From Chrysomallon squamiferum (taxonomy: Eukaryota; Mollusca; Gastropoda; Neomphalida; Peltospiridae), in NCBI GenBank assembly GCA_012295275.1, contig CM022670.1, positions 35,763,801-35,827,800 on the forward strand: DNA of 64,000 bases. Direction: 5' to 3'. Below, piece after piece: positions 12,633 through 25,059 of the stretch (positions are counted from its first letter, which is position 1; every line of letters starts with the position of its first letter). The translations under genes were made by a program, and so were the position numbers. The notes beneath the pieces are model-generated. The model was not told where the DNA came from and did no database searches. It saw only the letters and a program-made list of their open reading frames with translations.

Positions 12633-14694
12633 TGGTAGATAAAAAAATAAAAGAGAATTTTATTTGATTTTATTACATTTATAAATTTCTTCTTCCTGTT
12701 AAAATGACCAAAAATAAGGATTATCAAGGAAGAAAATCAGATTATGGCAACTGAATGAAATATAATTTTATTTCACAAAAGCCTGAATTATATATCATCA
12801 AAAACCAAAGTGTAGTTCATTTTCGAACCTATTTACTGCCATTATAATCATCCTTACTAAGTAAATATTTCTTTAATGATACTTTAGTCTACTTTTATAT
12901 TAATTAGCTTTTGTTGTGTGGTCTTTTCTACATTAGTGTCAAAAGAAAGGAAATTTGTTATCATCACCATAGAAGCTAGTCTTTAACCAGCATCCAGGAA
13001 TATTTTTATATGCAGCTATCCATTGACAGGAAGGCACAAATTATGTATGTTTTTTATAAACCAGTTATCAGATGACTATTTGGAATGGGAAATTGCCATA
13101 AAGATGACTGATCAATTGTGCCTCGGACAACCAGTCCACATCTGAAGTAAAGTCCATTATTTTTATAAAATATGACAATACCAGTAAGAATATAAAAGTA
13201 TTACCTTGACTTGATACTACAGTGCTGACATTCAGATTCCTGTAGCATGGACCTTCTGGGTTGTTTATTGAATTTTTGTATTCAGTTAGTTTTTGTTTCA
13301 AAATAGAAACCTGAGCATTATACTGAGATAAAACAACAATATTTCTTGAACACACACCAAACTCCTTCTCAATAAGCCATCTGTAGATCTGCACCTGTTA
13401 TAAATAAATGCAATAAAATTCCAATAGTTTGAAATTTACTTTAATACTAATTATAAAGTTACTCCAAGTCATGATTTGTATCTGAGCAAAACTTCAATTA
13501 GCACAAATATTTCCTAACTCATTCACTAGCCCTGCCTTTGCAATTGATTAAAAAAAAAAAATAAAAAAAAATAAAACATTATGAGAACTATCCTGTATTT
13601 TTTTATTAATCAAATTGCCAAACATGAAGTAATATGTTAAGTTGCTTTTGTTTCAATAACCAAGACATATAAGATGTCATTCTTGGAAGAAATAATTAAT
13701 AATGATTTTCTTAGCATAGATCCACAATAGGTGTATGGAGAAAATGGAGAAAATGGGGAAAATGCTGATGTGCAAAAGAAATTCACCATGAAAGAATTTG
13801 AACAAATATTTCAAGGTATAGAAACTCAAATTATGAATGCAAAAGTTAAAAAACTAAATAGAAAACTGTTAAATTGTACCTACTATAATATGAAAATGTA
13901 GATTTAATATTTAAACATTATTATTTCTAATTTCTTTTCTTTTTTTTCCTGTTTTTTTAATATTTTAATATTCTTCATTTCTATATCTTAATATATATTT
14001 TTTATATTTATTAATACCATTTTTTTTTTTCTTATCTGTAATAACTAATTAGTGCATTAATATTTTATTCAAATTACAGATTTTACAGTTAAAGTGAAAT
14101 AAACAGAATGGATTATTGAAAAATTAGCACTTAGAAAAGGAACTGTCAAGACATACCACTTTATCAGCTTCAGCCATGTTGGATTTGGATTGTTCCCTTC
14201 TTTTCTCCGTGCTGACTGTTAGAGTTTCCTCTGTTCCTTCAACATGGCAGAAAACAAGAGGAATCTTTGGATTTGGCCACAATTTCAGTGGAAAATCTTC
14301 ATCTTTTTCAATGCATCCAGTTTTTAGTTTGTTTTCATAGAATTCACATGAAGGAAATTCACATATTTCTGGATGCTGAAATATAAAAGTATAAGATGTA
14401 AGAATCCATTAAAACACAGTGAGCTTTGAACATATATTTAGCTATGCAGCAAGCAAACAGTGACATCCAAGATAGTGGTACAAATTTAATACCTACACCT
14501 ATATGAAAATTACCCTTTTTTTTTTTTTTTGACATAAAGTAGAAACATTAAAAATGCAAAGTCCATTGCAGAACAGATATGGACCTTAATTAGCTTCATA
14601 ATTTAACATTTTCAGTTACAAATGTAATGTATGTAGGGTTGCATTTGTTCTTTGTTTTTGTGATTTTCTAATACACTGTACACAGGAATCTTAC

Positions 14695-15389
14695 CATTCT
14701 GTACTGAGTGTCAAGAAAAGTGAAAATTGATTTCTCTAAAGAATATCTTTCAAACAGTGACTGATCCATTCCTAATTCTGCTGCTTCAGAACACTGAATG
14801 ATGGGTCGGAGTTGCTTGTGATCTCCAATCAGTACAACCTGTTTTGCATCGGTCGCTATTATTGGAACCAGCGCCAATGGTTCTGGACACATTGCTGCAT
14901 CAACAATGATGCACTGAAAGATCTTCGTATTTTTCACAACCTTTGGATTTCCTCCTAAAGAACATGTACACAAAATTACTTCACATGACTGTAACTCTTC
15001 AGCATAAGCCTTTCCCACTATTCTTGAATACAGTTCTGTTATTGTCAGGTTGACTCTGTGAGGATCTGTAATTACTGTTCTTGGTATATTTAGCTCCATC
15101 TGTAGAGATTGAACAAGCCTGTTAATTTTACCATGGTCTTCACTTGTTTTGTTTGGTTTCAGCATCAGTGCAAACAGATCATCAAACATTCTGATATCCT
15201 TGGCATAACTTCCTCTCTCACGAATGATGTGATGAAGTGTAATGTCTCTAATTTCAGATTTAAGATCATGCATTAATCGCCTTGAGGTTACATTTCGGTT
15301 AGGAATGGGATAGTCTTGTTCCACTATATTGCTTCCATACATTCGTATCACCTTAGGGCATTCATTTCCAAAACGTTCTTTCAAATATC
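14695..15389 (-). CDS. Copy 1 helicase core exon with altered Walker B
   Basis: This 695-bp exon (copies 2 and 3 are at or near 700 bp) stays open in one frame. It covers the SF1 core from YLKERFGNECPKVIRMYGS to the TQYRM box at the donor. It holds LCTCSLGGNPKV, the Walker B region and GDHKQLRPII. Walker B reads CIIVDAAMCPEP, where copies 2 and 3 read CIIDEAAMCPEP: the Asp-Glu pair that binds Mg2+ and activates water is replaced by Val-Asp. Loss of ATP hydrolysis is the expected result for an SF1 enzyme. Confidence 0.75.
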
Positions 15390-17422
15390 CTACAAAAAAG
15401 TAATAAATAAATAAATAAATAATATACATTTCTGAAAATTTTCAAGGAAAAATTCAATGTTTCATAATATGATCGAAGGTGTTATAAAAATTTGTACATT
15501 TTTAAACTGTGGGTTTGAAAATAAATTATGTTGATTACTGTATTACAGTTTGTCTAAGAAATATGTTAATCCCGCTTACGTGCAACCAAGTCAACAGATT
15601 TGTTTGAAGGTCCACAGAAAAGAACTTGAGTCTTCTCTCCACCCTGAGCTCGGACTTTTTTATTGATTTCATTGAACAGATAAATCAGTTTAATCCCTGT
15701 GTAAGTTTTGCCTGTTCCTAAAATATATACAGTTAGAAATAGTTTTAAAATAATAATGATTTAGTAATATTAATAATCATATATATATTTACGAAACTTG
15801 TTTTTAGTAGTTTCTAAATACTTGATCATAACAGTATCTAACAGCAATAATTTATTTTGATAAAGGTTAGGAAAAATATGCTCATTTTTGGAGGCTTTTA
15901 TGGATTTAGCACATCTTAATCTTATTTATACTAAATATCATATATTTGTATTCTAACAAAATTAAAATTATAATGATATTTAAAAAGACACAGTTCTCAA
16001 ACACAGAATAAACCTTAATATGATTTTAAACTAAAATACAAAACAGAAACAAATACTGAAATAACAATAAAAGAATTTACCTGGAGGGCCCTGAATGAGA
16101 GAAAAGCTCTTTTTCAAAGCATTTTCTATAGCTTCATGTTGTTTTGTATTATTTTTAGGAAGTGAAATATCCTCACCACCCTTAACTTCCTTATCCATTT
16201 GTCGTGTTATCTTCAGACGAATTTTAGCTGCAAAGAAAAATAAAATAAAATAAAATAAATAATATTAATTTAAAATTTCCTAAATTAAAAAATATCGTTT
16301 TAGCTTTTGTTAGAAATTAATTATTGAAAGAATATATAGCCTGCTTGTTAATATCTGTTCTTTTTCTTATTTTCTTTTTTCTCAACATCTAATTGTTGAA
16401 TATATCTGAAGTTTTCTTAGTCAGTTTACATCCTTCCCAACCAATTTAAATTATATATTTTTTGTTGTTGAGAAAGCCATTGATTGATTTGTATATGAAA
16501 AAGAAAACCCCAAAGATATGGATCATTATAATAAAAACATATTTGATTTATATTTTATTTTACTAATTTAAATTTACACATTTAAAATGAACTAGTTTTA
16601 CGATGTTACATTTTAATATTTAAAAAAAAAAACATTCTCACACTTTCTGACTGAATTAATAGACATTACTTATATAATCAAAAACAGTTTCTCAGAATAT
16701 GACCAAATTTTTTTTTATATTTGAAGGTAAATTTTTTACTTTATGATTTGCAACATATTCAGATGTTGACCTGTGAAAAGAAATCTCTGGAATGCTTTAT
16801 TCTTAGACAGGTATACTTACCTCATGTTTTCAGTCAAAAGTATCTACTAAGTGATGCCAAAAATAAATTATTTAATGTGTAAAAATTCAGATTACATGAG
16901 CTACATTTTATTCTCAATGAAGACAAAAAGAAAATCAACAGTTTAATAATTAAAAACTCACGTAGAGGAGGTGTGTTTCTATTCAGTACTATAGCTCTGA
17001 CCAACTTCCCCTTTTCTTCTGAATCATCTGCATTTTTAAGACTAGCAATAGCATGTTGTGTTCGTCTGTACAAATATAAGTTCTATTAACAAAAATATTT
17101 AAAAAATATTTGATTCACAATTTCATTAAAATAAAATTATTACCATCAATATTTGTTTTAAAAAATATATTCTGTTCATTGGACTAAATGTTCTGATAAA
17201 AACAAAAAAAAAAAAAAAAAAACTCTTAGAAATAAAACATTTGACAAAAAATATTTTTTTTTTTTTATGTTTTTACTTGTAGCATTTTGTGGGTTTTTTT
17301 TTAGAAAAATATAGAACATCTTACAAATATATACATTTTTTGCTGTCATAAACTGTAAAAATGCCTTGGGTGCTAACATGAATGAAGAGGATTAAGTTAC
17401 TAAACTATAGGTAATCTTTCAC

Positions 17423-18229
17423 CTGTCTACTTGTATTTTGCAGATTATCTCCACTGTTCCTGTAATTCGACTCATCAGCATGAGATCAGCAGGTGGTGGA
17501 AGACTCTTATTATTCAATGCAAAAAATACAGTCACTTCGTCATCATCAGTATCAAGTGGTCTGGTTTTTTAATCACTGCTTTTACAATCTGACCATGACC
17601 AATCCAAGTCCTACTATTTTCCACACTCCTCCTGCCTACTATGTCAGGATAATCCAGGCAAAAACATCGAATGCACAGATAGTCAGTGGTATCATCCAGT
17701 CTTTTGGAAGTTTCTTAATAGTTTCCATGGGAAAACCATGGGTAAACTCAGTGTCAATGTTTTTCATAACAAAATGACACAGGAAGCTGAAATGATCCTG
17801 TGTAAATAGTTTTTCCTAAAACCTCTGTTTTTGTAAGGGTCAGATCAACTTTGTTAATAATAGGTGTTAGTCCACTAGAAACTGCTGATGAAGCTGCCTC
17901 CATTTCAATAATAGGTATCCATGCTTTTTTGTACTCCTCAATGGAGTAAAAACGCTTTTTTACAGAGCTGGTGGCATATTTGCTCAAAATGCCTACAGGA
18001 TCATCCATGTGTCTATGACAAGAGTTTGAGTCATCTAGATAACTGCTGTCACATTCATTCTCAACTTTGTCTTCATTTTCAAAAGAGGAGTTCCAGTCCT
18101 TGAGACTTAACATCCTGTCAATATCATCTTCATCAAAGCTAGCTTCCTTGGACAATTCACCTTCAGGCAAAGAGTTGACTGCAGTGGCTTTAAATGTACT
18201 GGAAATGGAATCAGTGTGTTTTCTAATCG
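17423..18229 (-). pseudogene. Remnant of the RNB exon in copy 1 (807 bp instead of 3.7 kb)
   Basis: Homologous to 40206-43916. Both ends are kept: the acidic N-terminal linker (FDEDDIDRMLSLKDW) and the post-RNB segment (CHRHMDDPVGILSKYATSS). They are joined in frame at about 18021-18030. Everything between is gone, including the RNB catalytic aspartates and the TSPMRRY box. Further small deletions give FCYEKH followed by TGA at 17754-17756. The 3' end still keeps the exon's donor. Confidence 0.8.
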
Positions 18230-20864
18230 CTGAAAATGAGGACATGTTTTGAATTATATTAATCTATGAACATTTTTAATTATACTTCCAAAACAAAACA
18301 CGTTTTGAAAGTATATTTTCTGACTTCAGTATTTGAAATTTATGATTAAAATGAAATTGTTTTCTATCAAAACAATTTGAAAAATTACAATATATAGTTT
18401 ATTACGAAAAATGGGAATGCAATACTGTTTTGTTTTTTTACTGCATTACTTTATCTATGTTTTGTAGAAAACACCTACGTTTTGATCTCTTTTTTCTGGG
18501 AATATGAGATTCCTTAACAGCTTTTGCTATTCTCTGTTCACTCTGAAATATTAAACATAAAACATTATTTTTCTTTTTGAAAATAAACAATATGCATTTA
18601 TCTTTTCAGTCAACTGATCTTGGTGCAATAGTTCTCCAATATAAGATACTCAAAACAAAAAATAAAAAGTCTTAAAAAACTACATTTTTAAACTTCAAAC
18701 ATAAACCCTTAGCAATTGAAATTAGGTGCAATACACTAACACTGTATACACCCATGTTGTAAATTCACATAGCTACACAGAAGAGAAACAAATTACATCC
18801 AAGAATCTCTATACGTTTTAAAAATAAACATTGGTTAAAGAACAGAAGAATGCATCTGAGGGTGTATTGCTTTACCTCAACAGCATGTGCAAATGTTCCT
18901 TCCAACCATGTTTCATCCAGCTTTTTAGCGTTTGGCTGTGTTTCTTCATCCACTTTCTTATAAAGCTCATTGAGATAGGACTCTGCATCCTTTTTCTCTT
19001 CCGCTTCCTGTGTTTTTCAAAAAACAAATTAAAATAATGGATGAACCACAAAATACTGACTACTGAGATAAAAGTATATTTTACAAGTGAATGATAAATG
19101 ATTGAGAAAATACTGTGGAAAAATACAAAAAGAAAATTATTTCAAATTTTTAACATATGAAGTATAATTAAAAATCATATATTTACAACCATCAAAAAAG
19201 AAACCACAAAGAATTTAATAGTCAGTATAAAGAATAGTATGTAATCATATCTCTTTATTTATCTGATATAGAAATGAATTCTTAATGTAACATTTATCCT
19301 CTTAGCATGTAAAACTTATACAAAATAAAACATTTCCTTACTTAAAAGCACGTTCTGAATAAAGTCAATGATAAAGAGAAAACATACAGAATCCAGCTTT
19401 ATTCTCTGTGTAAATTTTAGTGAAAGAACAAAATTAAAATATATTATATTTTACCTTAGCATATCTTACAGCATCTTCTGCTTTTTCAATAGCAGCAGGA
19501 ATTTGTCCCTTCAGTTCCAGAGCTTTTGCCCAGATTGAAAAGCCTTCACTGTTTTTGTAGTCATAAATTTTCTCTTCAGCTGTAAAACAATTACTTGTTG
19601 ATACAAATATTGCCAAATATGATATCATTTTCTTATTCATTTTGTTTTATACAATGATCAAGCTTTTTAAAATAATAATCATCTGTGTGTGTCTATATAT
19701 GCATACATACATGTGTCTGTATGTATGAGCATCTGTGTCTGGCTGTATGTTTCATGACAGTAGGTGTGTGTTTATGTGTGTAAACTGTTTTATTATTCTG
19801 TAAGAATTTTTCTGAAAAAAAGCAACTCACATTACACCAATAACCATGAAAATATTTGTACACATCAACATTTACATTAGTAATTAAAGTATTTATTTCT
19901 TACCAGTTTTACAGTGACACATTGCAAGATCCAGAGAATTCTGAAATATTTATATAATAATATAATAAAAATGGCATCACAGAATATAATATTACACTTT
20001 AAATTACTTTTTTTGATGAATACCGATTTTACAGAATTCTACTGTAAATCTTTAACATGAGTGAGTGACATCTCTTTGAGACTTAGCTCTCCTTTTATAA
20101 ATACCAGTTTGTATATTCCCTAATATGCAAGAAAACATTTTGAGAATATTTTATTTCATATTTTTAAATATTACCTGTAATCAAACTAAAATACAGATCT
20201 TGTCTGTTTTACTATTCACTGGATGGAAAACTATAACATTGGCATTACACTTCATTAGAGGCTGTCATAACTCTCATCAAGTGAATAATCAAATATTATT
20301 TAAAGAATATTTAGTTCCAAGGTTGCTGTTTAAATGATCATCTACCTGTACATATATATATATATATATATATATTTTAAACCCTCTTTGAGAGGGTTTT
20401 GTGTTACAAATATAAATAATACCTTTCTAATAATACATTTACTCAAATAAAGAAATAAAGTATTTTTTGAAGACTTACTCCATTTAATGCACTTCTTGCT
20501 TGAAGAAGTCGAAGTTCTCCAATCACATGCCAGTTCATATTTATATCAATAGAAAACAGTGAACAAGCACGAATCAGATCTGTACAACAGATGAAACAAA
20601 ATGCTGGTTTTTCTTCAATCATTTTCTTGGCTTGTGAAATTAAGCTTCTAATCAAAGTTAATACCTGAAAAACCAGTAAAAACAAATATATCATTCATCT
20701 GAGAAAGAAGGGGATATATAAGACTGTAATATACCAAAGTATTAACATATATCATGAACTAAATACTTCAATGAAGCCAGTGTTTTTGACCACATTTGTT
20801 GATCTAAAAAAACTATCATTTTTAACCAAAGGGCACTGGCAGACCTGCATTGTATATTCTAACC

Positions 20865-21350
20865 TGAATTAAAATATAACTGAATTATACATTTATCTTA
20901 AACAGCAAATAACTTGTGTATTGTTACATTTACACTTCTTTACACTTTAAGTTCAGTAAACATTTAAACTAAATATTTTTTATCTATAGAAAAGATGTTA
21001 TTAAGTCATCCCTGATTCTGAAAATAAACATTTTTGGAGCCCTGAAGCTAGAACAATTATCGAGCCTTTACAAGCATTATTTGTTTATTTATTTTATTTT
21101 AGGTTTTTTTTTTTTTTTTTTAAAGATTTCTATTACAGATATTTATTATCATTTAGATTGAGTTAAAATATAACTGAATTATACCTTTATCTTAAACAGC
21201 AAATAACATGTTTATAGTTATATTTTCAGTTTTTCTACACTTTAAATTTAGTAAAGATTTAAACTAAATACTTTATCTGTAGAAAAGATGCTATTATACA
21301 GTGATATGTATGATATATATGAAATTAGACTGATAATCATCCCTGATTCT
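20865..21350. repeat. Tandem duplication inside an intron of copy 1
   Basis: A segment with AATATAACTGAATTATAC, TTATCTTAAACAGCAAATAA and CATCCCTGATTCTG occurs at about 20868-21022 and again at about 21165-21350. The first copy is followed by a T-rich stretch. Copy 2 has it once, near 46865-47045. Confidence 0.55.
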
Positions 21351-23707
21351 GCAAATAATAAATATGATATTTAAAATATGTATATTAAATAGGCTACATT
21401 TTTCAGTCACTTCAGTTATTAATTTAGAATTTTTTATTTACACGTTCCAAGTTTTTTAAAGTTAGATTTAATAGTGTTAGTGTTTTTAAAAGTCAGATTT
21501 CACAGTGTTAGAATATACTATTTATCTTATATATAATAATAAATGCTGCAAGATACTGCAATAAATACTACAAGGTACTCGATGGTATATTAATCACAAA
21601 AGCCGAACTCCAGTCAGTCAAAACCATTTTAAACACAGACATTAAAAAATTAAGAAGTAAACCACAAAAGACAAATTTAAAAAAATGATTTGACACATTC
21701 AGAGTCTAATGTTTCTAGAATAATAACCTAGTGATTTATTATTTTGTTTATCAAGAATATTTAATTATATTCCAATTAATAAATTATTTGTGAATATTAT
21801 ACTACAGTTGTGAAAAAGAAAATATCAAATAATTTTATCAAGATATGTTAACGTAATTCTTATTTTACCATGTTCCAGTCCTGGTTTTGTCTGTATAATT
21901 CTAAAAACAGAAACTCTGTCAACATTTGACATGCCACATTGTATCGTGGAACAACTATATTGTTTTCTAGTAAGAAGAAGGTTGCCGTTCGCAAAAGTGA
22001 CATTGCTGAAAACAAAAACAGGTAAGAGAAACTAATCCTGAAAAATATGTATCTAGTTCTATCAAAAGCAAGTTACGAAGTAAATTAGAATTTATATATG
22101 GCAAAAAAAAAAAAAAAAAAAATGTTAGTGGCAAATTCTGTGTAATATTGTCTACCCTTAATATTATTGTTATTTTGACCTTTTTTAATTATTATTAAGG
22201 AAAGGTCTGATACATAACCAAATGACAGAAGATAATTGTTTACTCAGAGAAAACTAGACCAACAAATTAAAAAACAAAAATATAAAAAAACACATCCCAA
22301 ACAAAGATATATTATGAGTTAATGGCTGACATAGAAAGAATTTGAAAACAAATATTTATGCAAACACTGTAAGAATCATTTGGATGATCCAATATGATTT
22401 GCATTCTTTGAAAACAAAAATATATATATATATATATATATATTCAGATTCATGTCGACTTTCAAGATTTCAGGATATTCAGTTTATTATTGTTATTATT
22501 ATTTTATTTTTTATAAGTATTCAAAATATTAGAAATAGTAAATATATATGGATACTATCAAAGGATTTCTTAATTTGATGTAATTTATTATCATACTTAA
22601 TCATTAGTAAAGACTAGGATCAAAATCAACTTTAAAAATAATGTTTTAAGCCATTTATATACACAAATACAGGAACACTTTATTGTAATATTAATGCATG
22701 ATTTCATATTTCATCTTAGGTATTTTGATATTTCGCTACTTTTAAAGTGATATAAAAATTAAAAAATATCTCACCTCTTCAACAAATTTACAGATAGTTT
22801 CATTCAAATGTACAATGAAAAACTGCTCAGTTTCCCTGAAATTTCTGTCAGAAAAACTGAGGTAACTTTTTACTCTGGTTCCGAAATCATTTAGAACAGC
22901 TTCATCAAACTCATCAAGTCTGATTTTCTCTAATGCATATTCAAGAATGTCTCTCAGAGGTTCCATTGTGATGTTCACCTGATTGAAAATCATTATGATT
23001 AATGAACAAATGATGAACGAATGAGTGAACGAAACATCACAACGTATTTTAATGTGATCATCAAAATACTTATTCTATTTTAAACATATTTTATGCAAGG
23101 TAGGATTAAGCACTAGTGTAGGCCCTGTAACTTATGTTATAAACAGATCTCATAAAAATGCAAACATACATACACACATAAATCTGCCATTTCGGTAACA
23201 GTATTATTCATATGCACAAATGCAAACATTTACATTCAGGCATCAGTTCCAGATGTCAGAAGTAATAAAATTACAATTTAAAAGTAACATTTTCTAGATC
23301 CACTACCAATTTTATAACTTTTATCATAGTATTTGCTTTGTTTTCATTGTTATTATAACTCTGGTTAGTTCTATTATAAAACCTGAAGTTTGATAAAAAA
23401 AATAAATAAATTCAAATACACTTACCTGCTCTGAAACTGTTTTATCCAGGCATTTATTCATGACCACTGGTTTCTTTAAATATTAATATGTGTACCAGAC
23501 CAGTTATCCAGCAAGCTTGAAACTGAAAATTATCTAGATTTCTAGAATTTCAATTTTATTGAGCCAAGGCTTAACATATTTAATGTAAGATAATAAAAAG
23601 GAAAGAATCAATTAGCATTTACAGGATGCAAATTAATACATTTCTACAGTCAGTTTTCTCAAAATAGTCTGATACCTGTGTAATTTACAGTCAATATTTC
23701 AAAATAA

Positions 23708-25024
23708 TCATCTGGCCTCATGCCTGAAATGTTTAGGCATTTTGCCTAATGACACCTCTTTGTCCTCCACAGATGACTCCTTTACCACTGCAGCTTTAAG
23801 AGACATTGTGCGTTCTCTGTTCACATCATCCAACAATAGCAGTCTCTGGGGACACACATCAAACTGGTTCCTGGAATATTTGCCTTTCAGAATTTCGGAC
23901 GGGCATGCTATGGTATATTGTCCATTGTAATGAGCATCTATAATCACTCTCAGAGGTTCATGGGCTCAACACGGCCCATGTGCACGGCTGGAACAGGCAC
24001 GGACACGTTGTCTCCTTCGTCTCCGGCGATCATCACAACACGTCAGCGTTTGATCATCCGTTCGGCTTGCTGAAATTGAATATCTCGGGCGAGTTTTCGC
24101 TTGGCGCTGATGTGAATACAGGAACTGCGTTAGGCGGCAACTGGTCATCTTCAGAGATGGGCTGCAGCTGATCAGTTTCCGAGTTGGGTAGCAACTGGTC
24201 AAGTTCGGAGTTGGGCTACTAACATGTTTTTAATGTCTGAGTTTGCCCGCTCTATAGGGCCCTGACTTTAGGGGTGTCTTGGTTTCCAGTGCATAAAGAC
24301 CAATTCGATCCACAATTCTAATTCCTTGACTATAACAGATGTAAAATCGGATCCGTTGTCATTCTGCAACAAACGGGGAGCTCAAAACATCAGAAAGATA
24401 ACCATCAGCTGCATGGCAGCTTCCGAGGCACACTTCGAAGTAACAGGCCCGAGAATACAGAATTTGGTCAAATGGTCCTGGTAAATCACGATCCATTTGT
24501 ATTTCCACTTGGTAAGGACTGCATGTCAACAAGATCCACTTGGCCAGATGATGAACACTCCTTGGTTAGAATCGTTTGGACCACCACTCCTTTTGAATGT
24601 TGACCTATTGCGTTTCTGTTGACAGATCATGCATAGCGACTTGAACAATTCGATAGTTGCACGTGTTACATTCACATACTTTTTGGATAGTTCTTTCAGC
24701 ATCCGATCAATTCCAGTGTGGCCTGTTGAGATGTGTGCCACTTGTTGATGTCAAAGGTGTCTTCAGTGGAAACATAGTTCAGAGATGCGTCTTCATCTGT
24801 TTGGCGCTTCTTGGTCAGTTTGTGCAGGTGTCCACACTGCAGAATTTAAACTTGGACATGAGGTAGTACTCAGGGTTTTCTTCCTGGGCAACACATGTCT
24901 TCTTTAGCTGGTCCACAATCAAGAAGCACTCCTCCTTTGGAATGTGCACTCTCTTGCAGACTTCATACTTCTTAAACAGTTTTCTCTTAAAGCGATCTTC
25001 TACAGGAACCTCCATGGTGGACAC
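23708..25024 (-). pseudogene. Decayed KRBA2/Ginger-type integrase
   Basis: Reading on the - strand from 25024: an N-terminal segment (24815-25024), an HHCC zinc-binding segment with HISTGHTG and CMICQQKR (24526-24741), then a DDE core in other frames. The core shows VDLVDMQS near 24.53 kb, LQNDNGSDFT at about 24342-24371 and QGPIERA at about 24243-24265, the expected Asp, Asp and Glu. A C-terminal piece with GKYSRNQFDVCPQ lies at 23708-23947. At least two frame changes and internal stops separate the pieces, so no intact enzyme is encoded. The family is a retroviral-type integrase as found in KRBA2-like genes and Ginger transposons. Confidence 0.7.
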
Positions 25025-25059
25025 ATAAGTGATCTGAACGTTATCTCAGTGGAGCTACC

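Larger units (their letters stand above)
11484..23461 (-). pseudogene. Copy 1 of the TPR-like/RNB/UPF1-type helicase gene, decayed, RNB core deleted
   Basis: Exons, C- to N-terminal: 11484-11614, 12203-12370, 13205-13394, 14157-14375, 14695-15389, 15580-15717, 16081-16227, 16962-17065, 17423-18229, 18479-18542, 18876-19007, 19455-19579, 19904-19940, 20479-20664, 21869-22005, a truncated one at about 22386-22405, 22775-22978, and 23426-23461 with the ATG (MNKCLDKTVSEQ). Lengths and phases match copy 2 exon for exon apart from the damaged ones. The helicase exons stay open and read QGPPG/TGKTYTG (Walker A), GDHKQLRPII (motif III) and QINVALTRARKGLIIVG (motif VI). Damage: about 2.75 kb of RNB coding is missing; TGA at 17754-17756 ends the large exon early; the 43-bp exon has lost its donor; Walker B is VDAA instead of DEAA. 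A shortened helicase-only transcript remains possible, but the full protein cannot be made. Confidence 0.8.

Noticed and set aside
23742-24171. + strand frames within the transposon
   Set aside because: Opposite strand to the integrase remnants, whose HHCC and DDE motifs fix the true direction.
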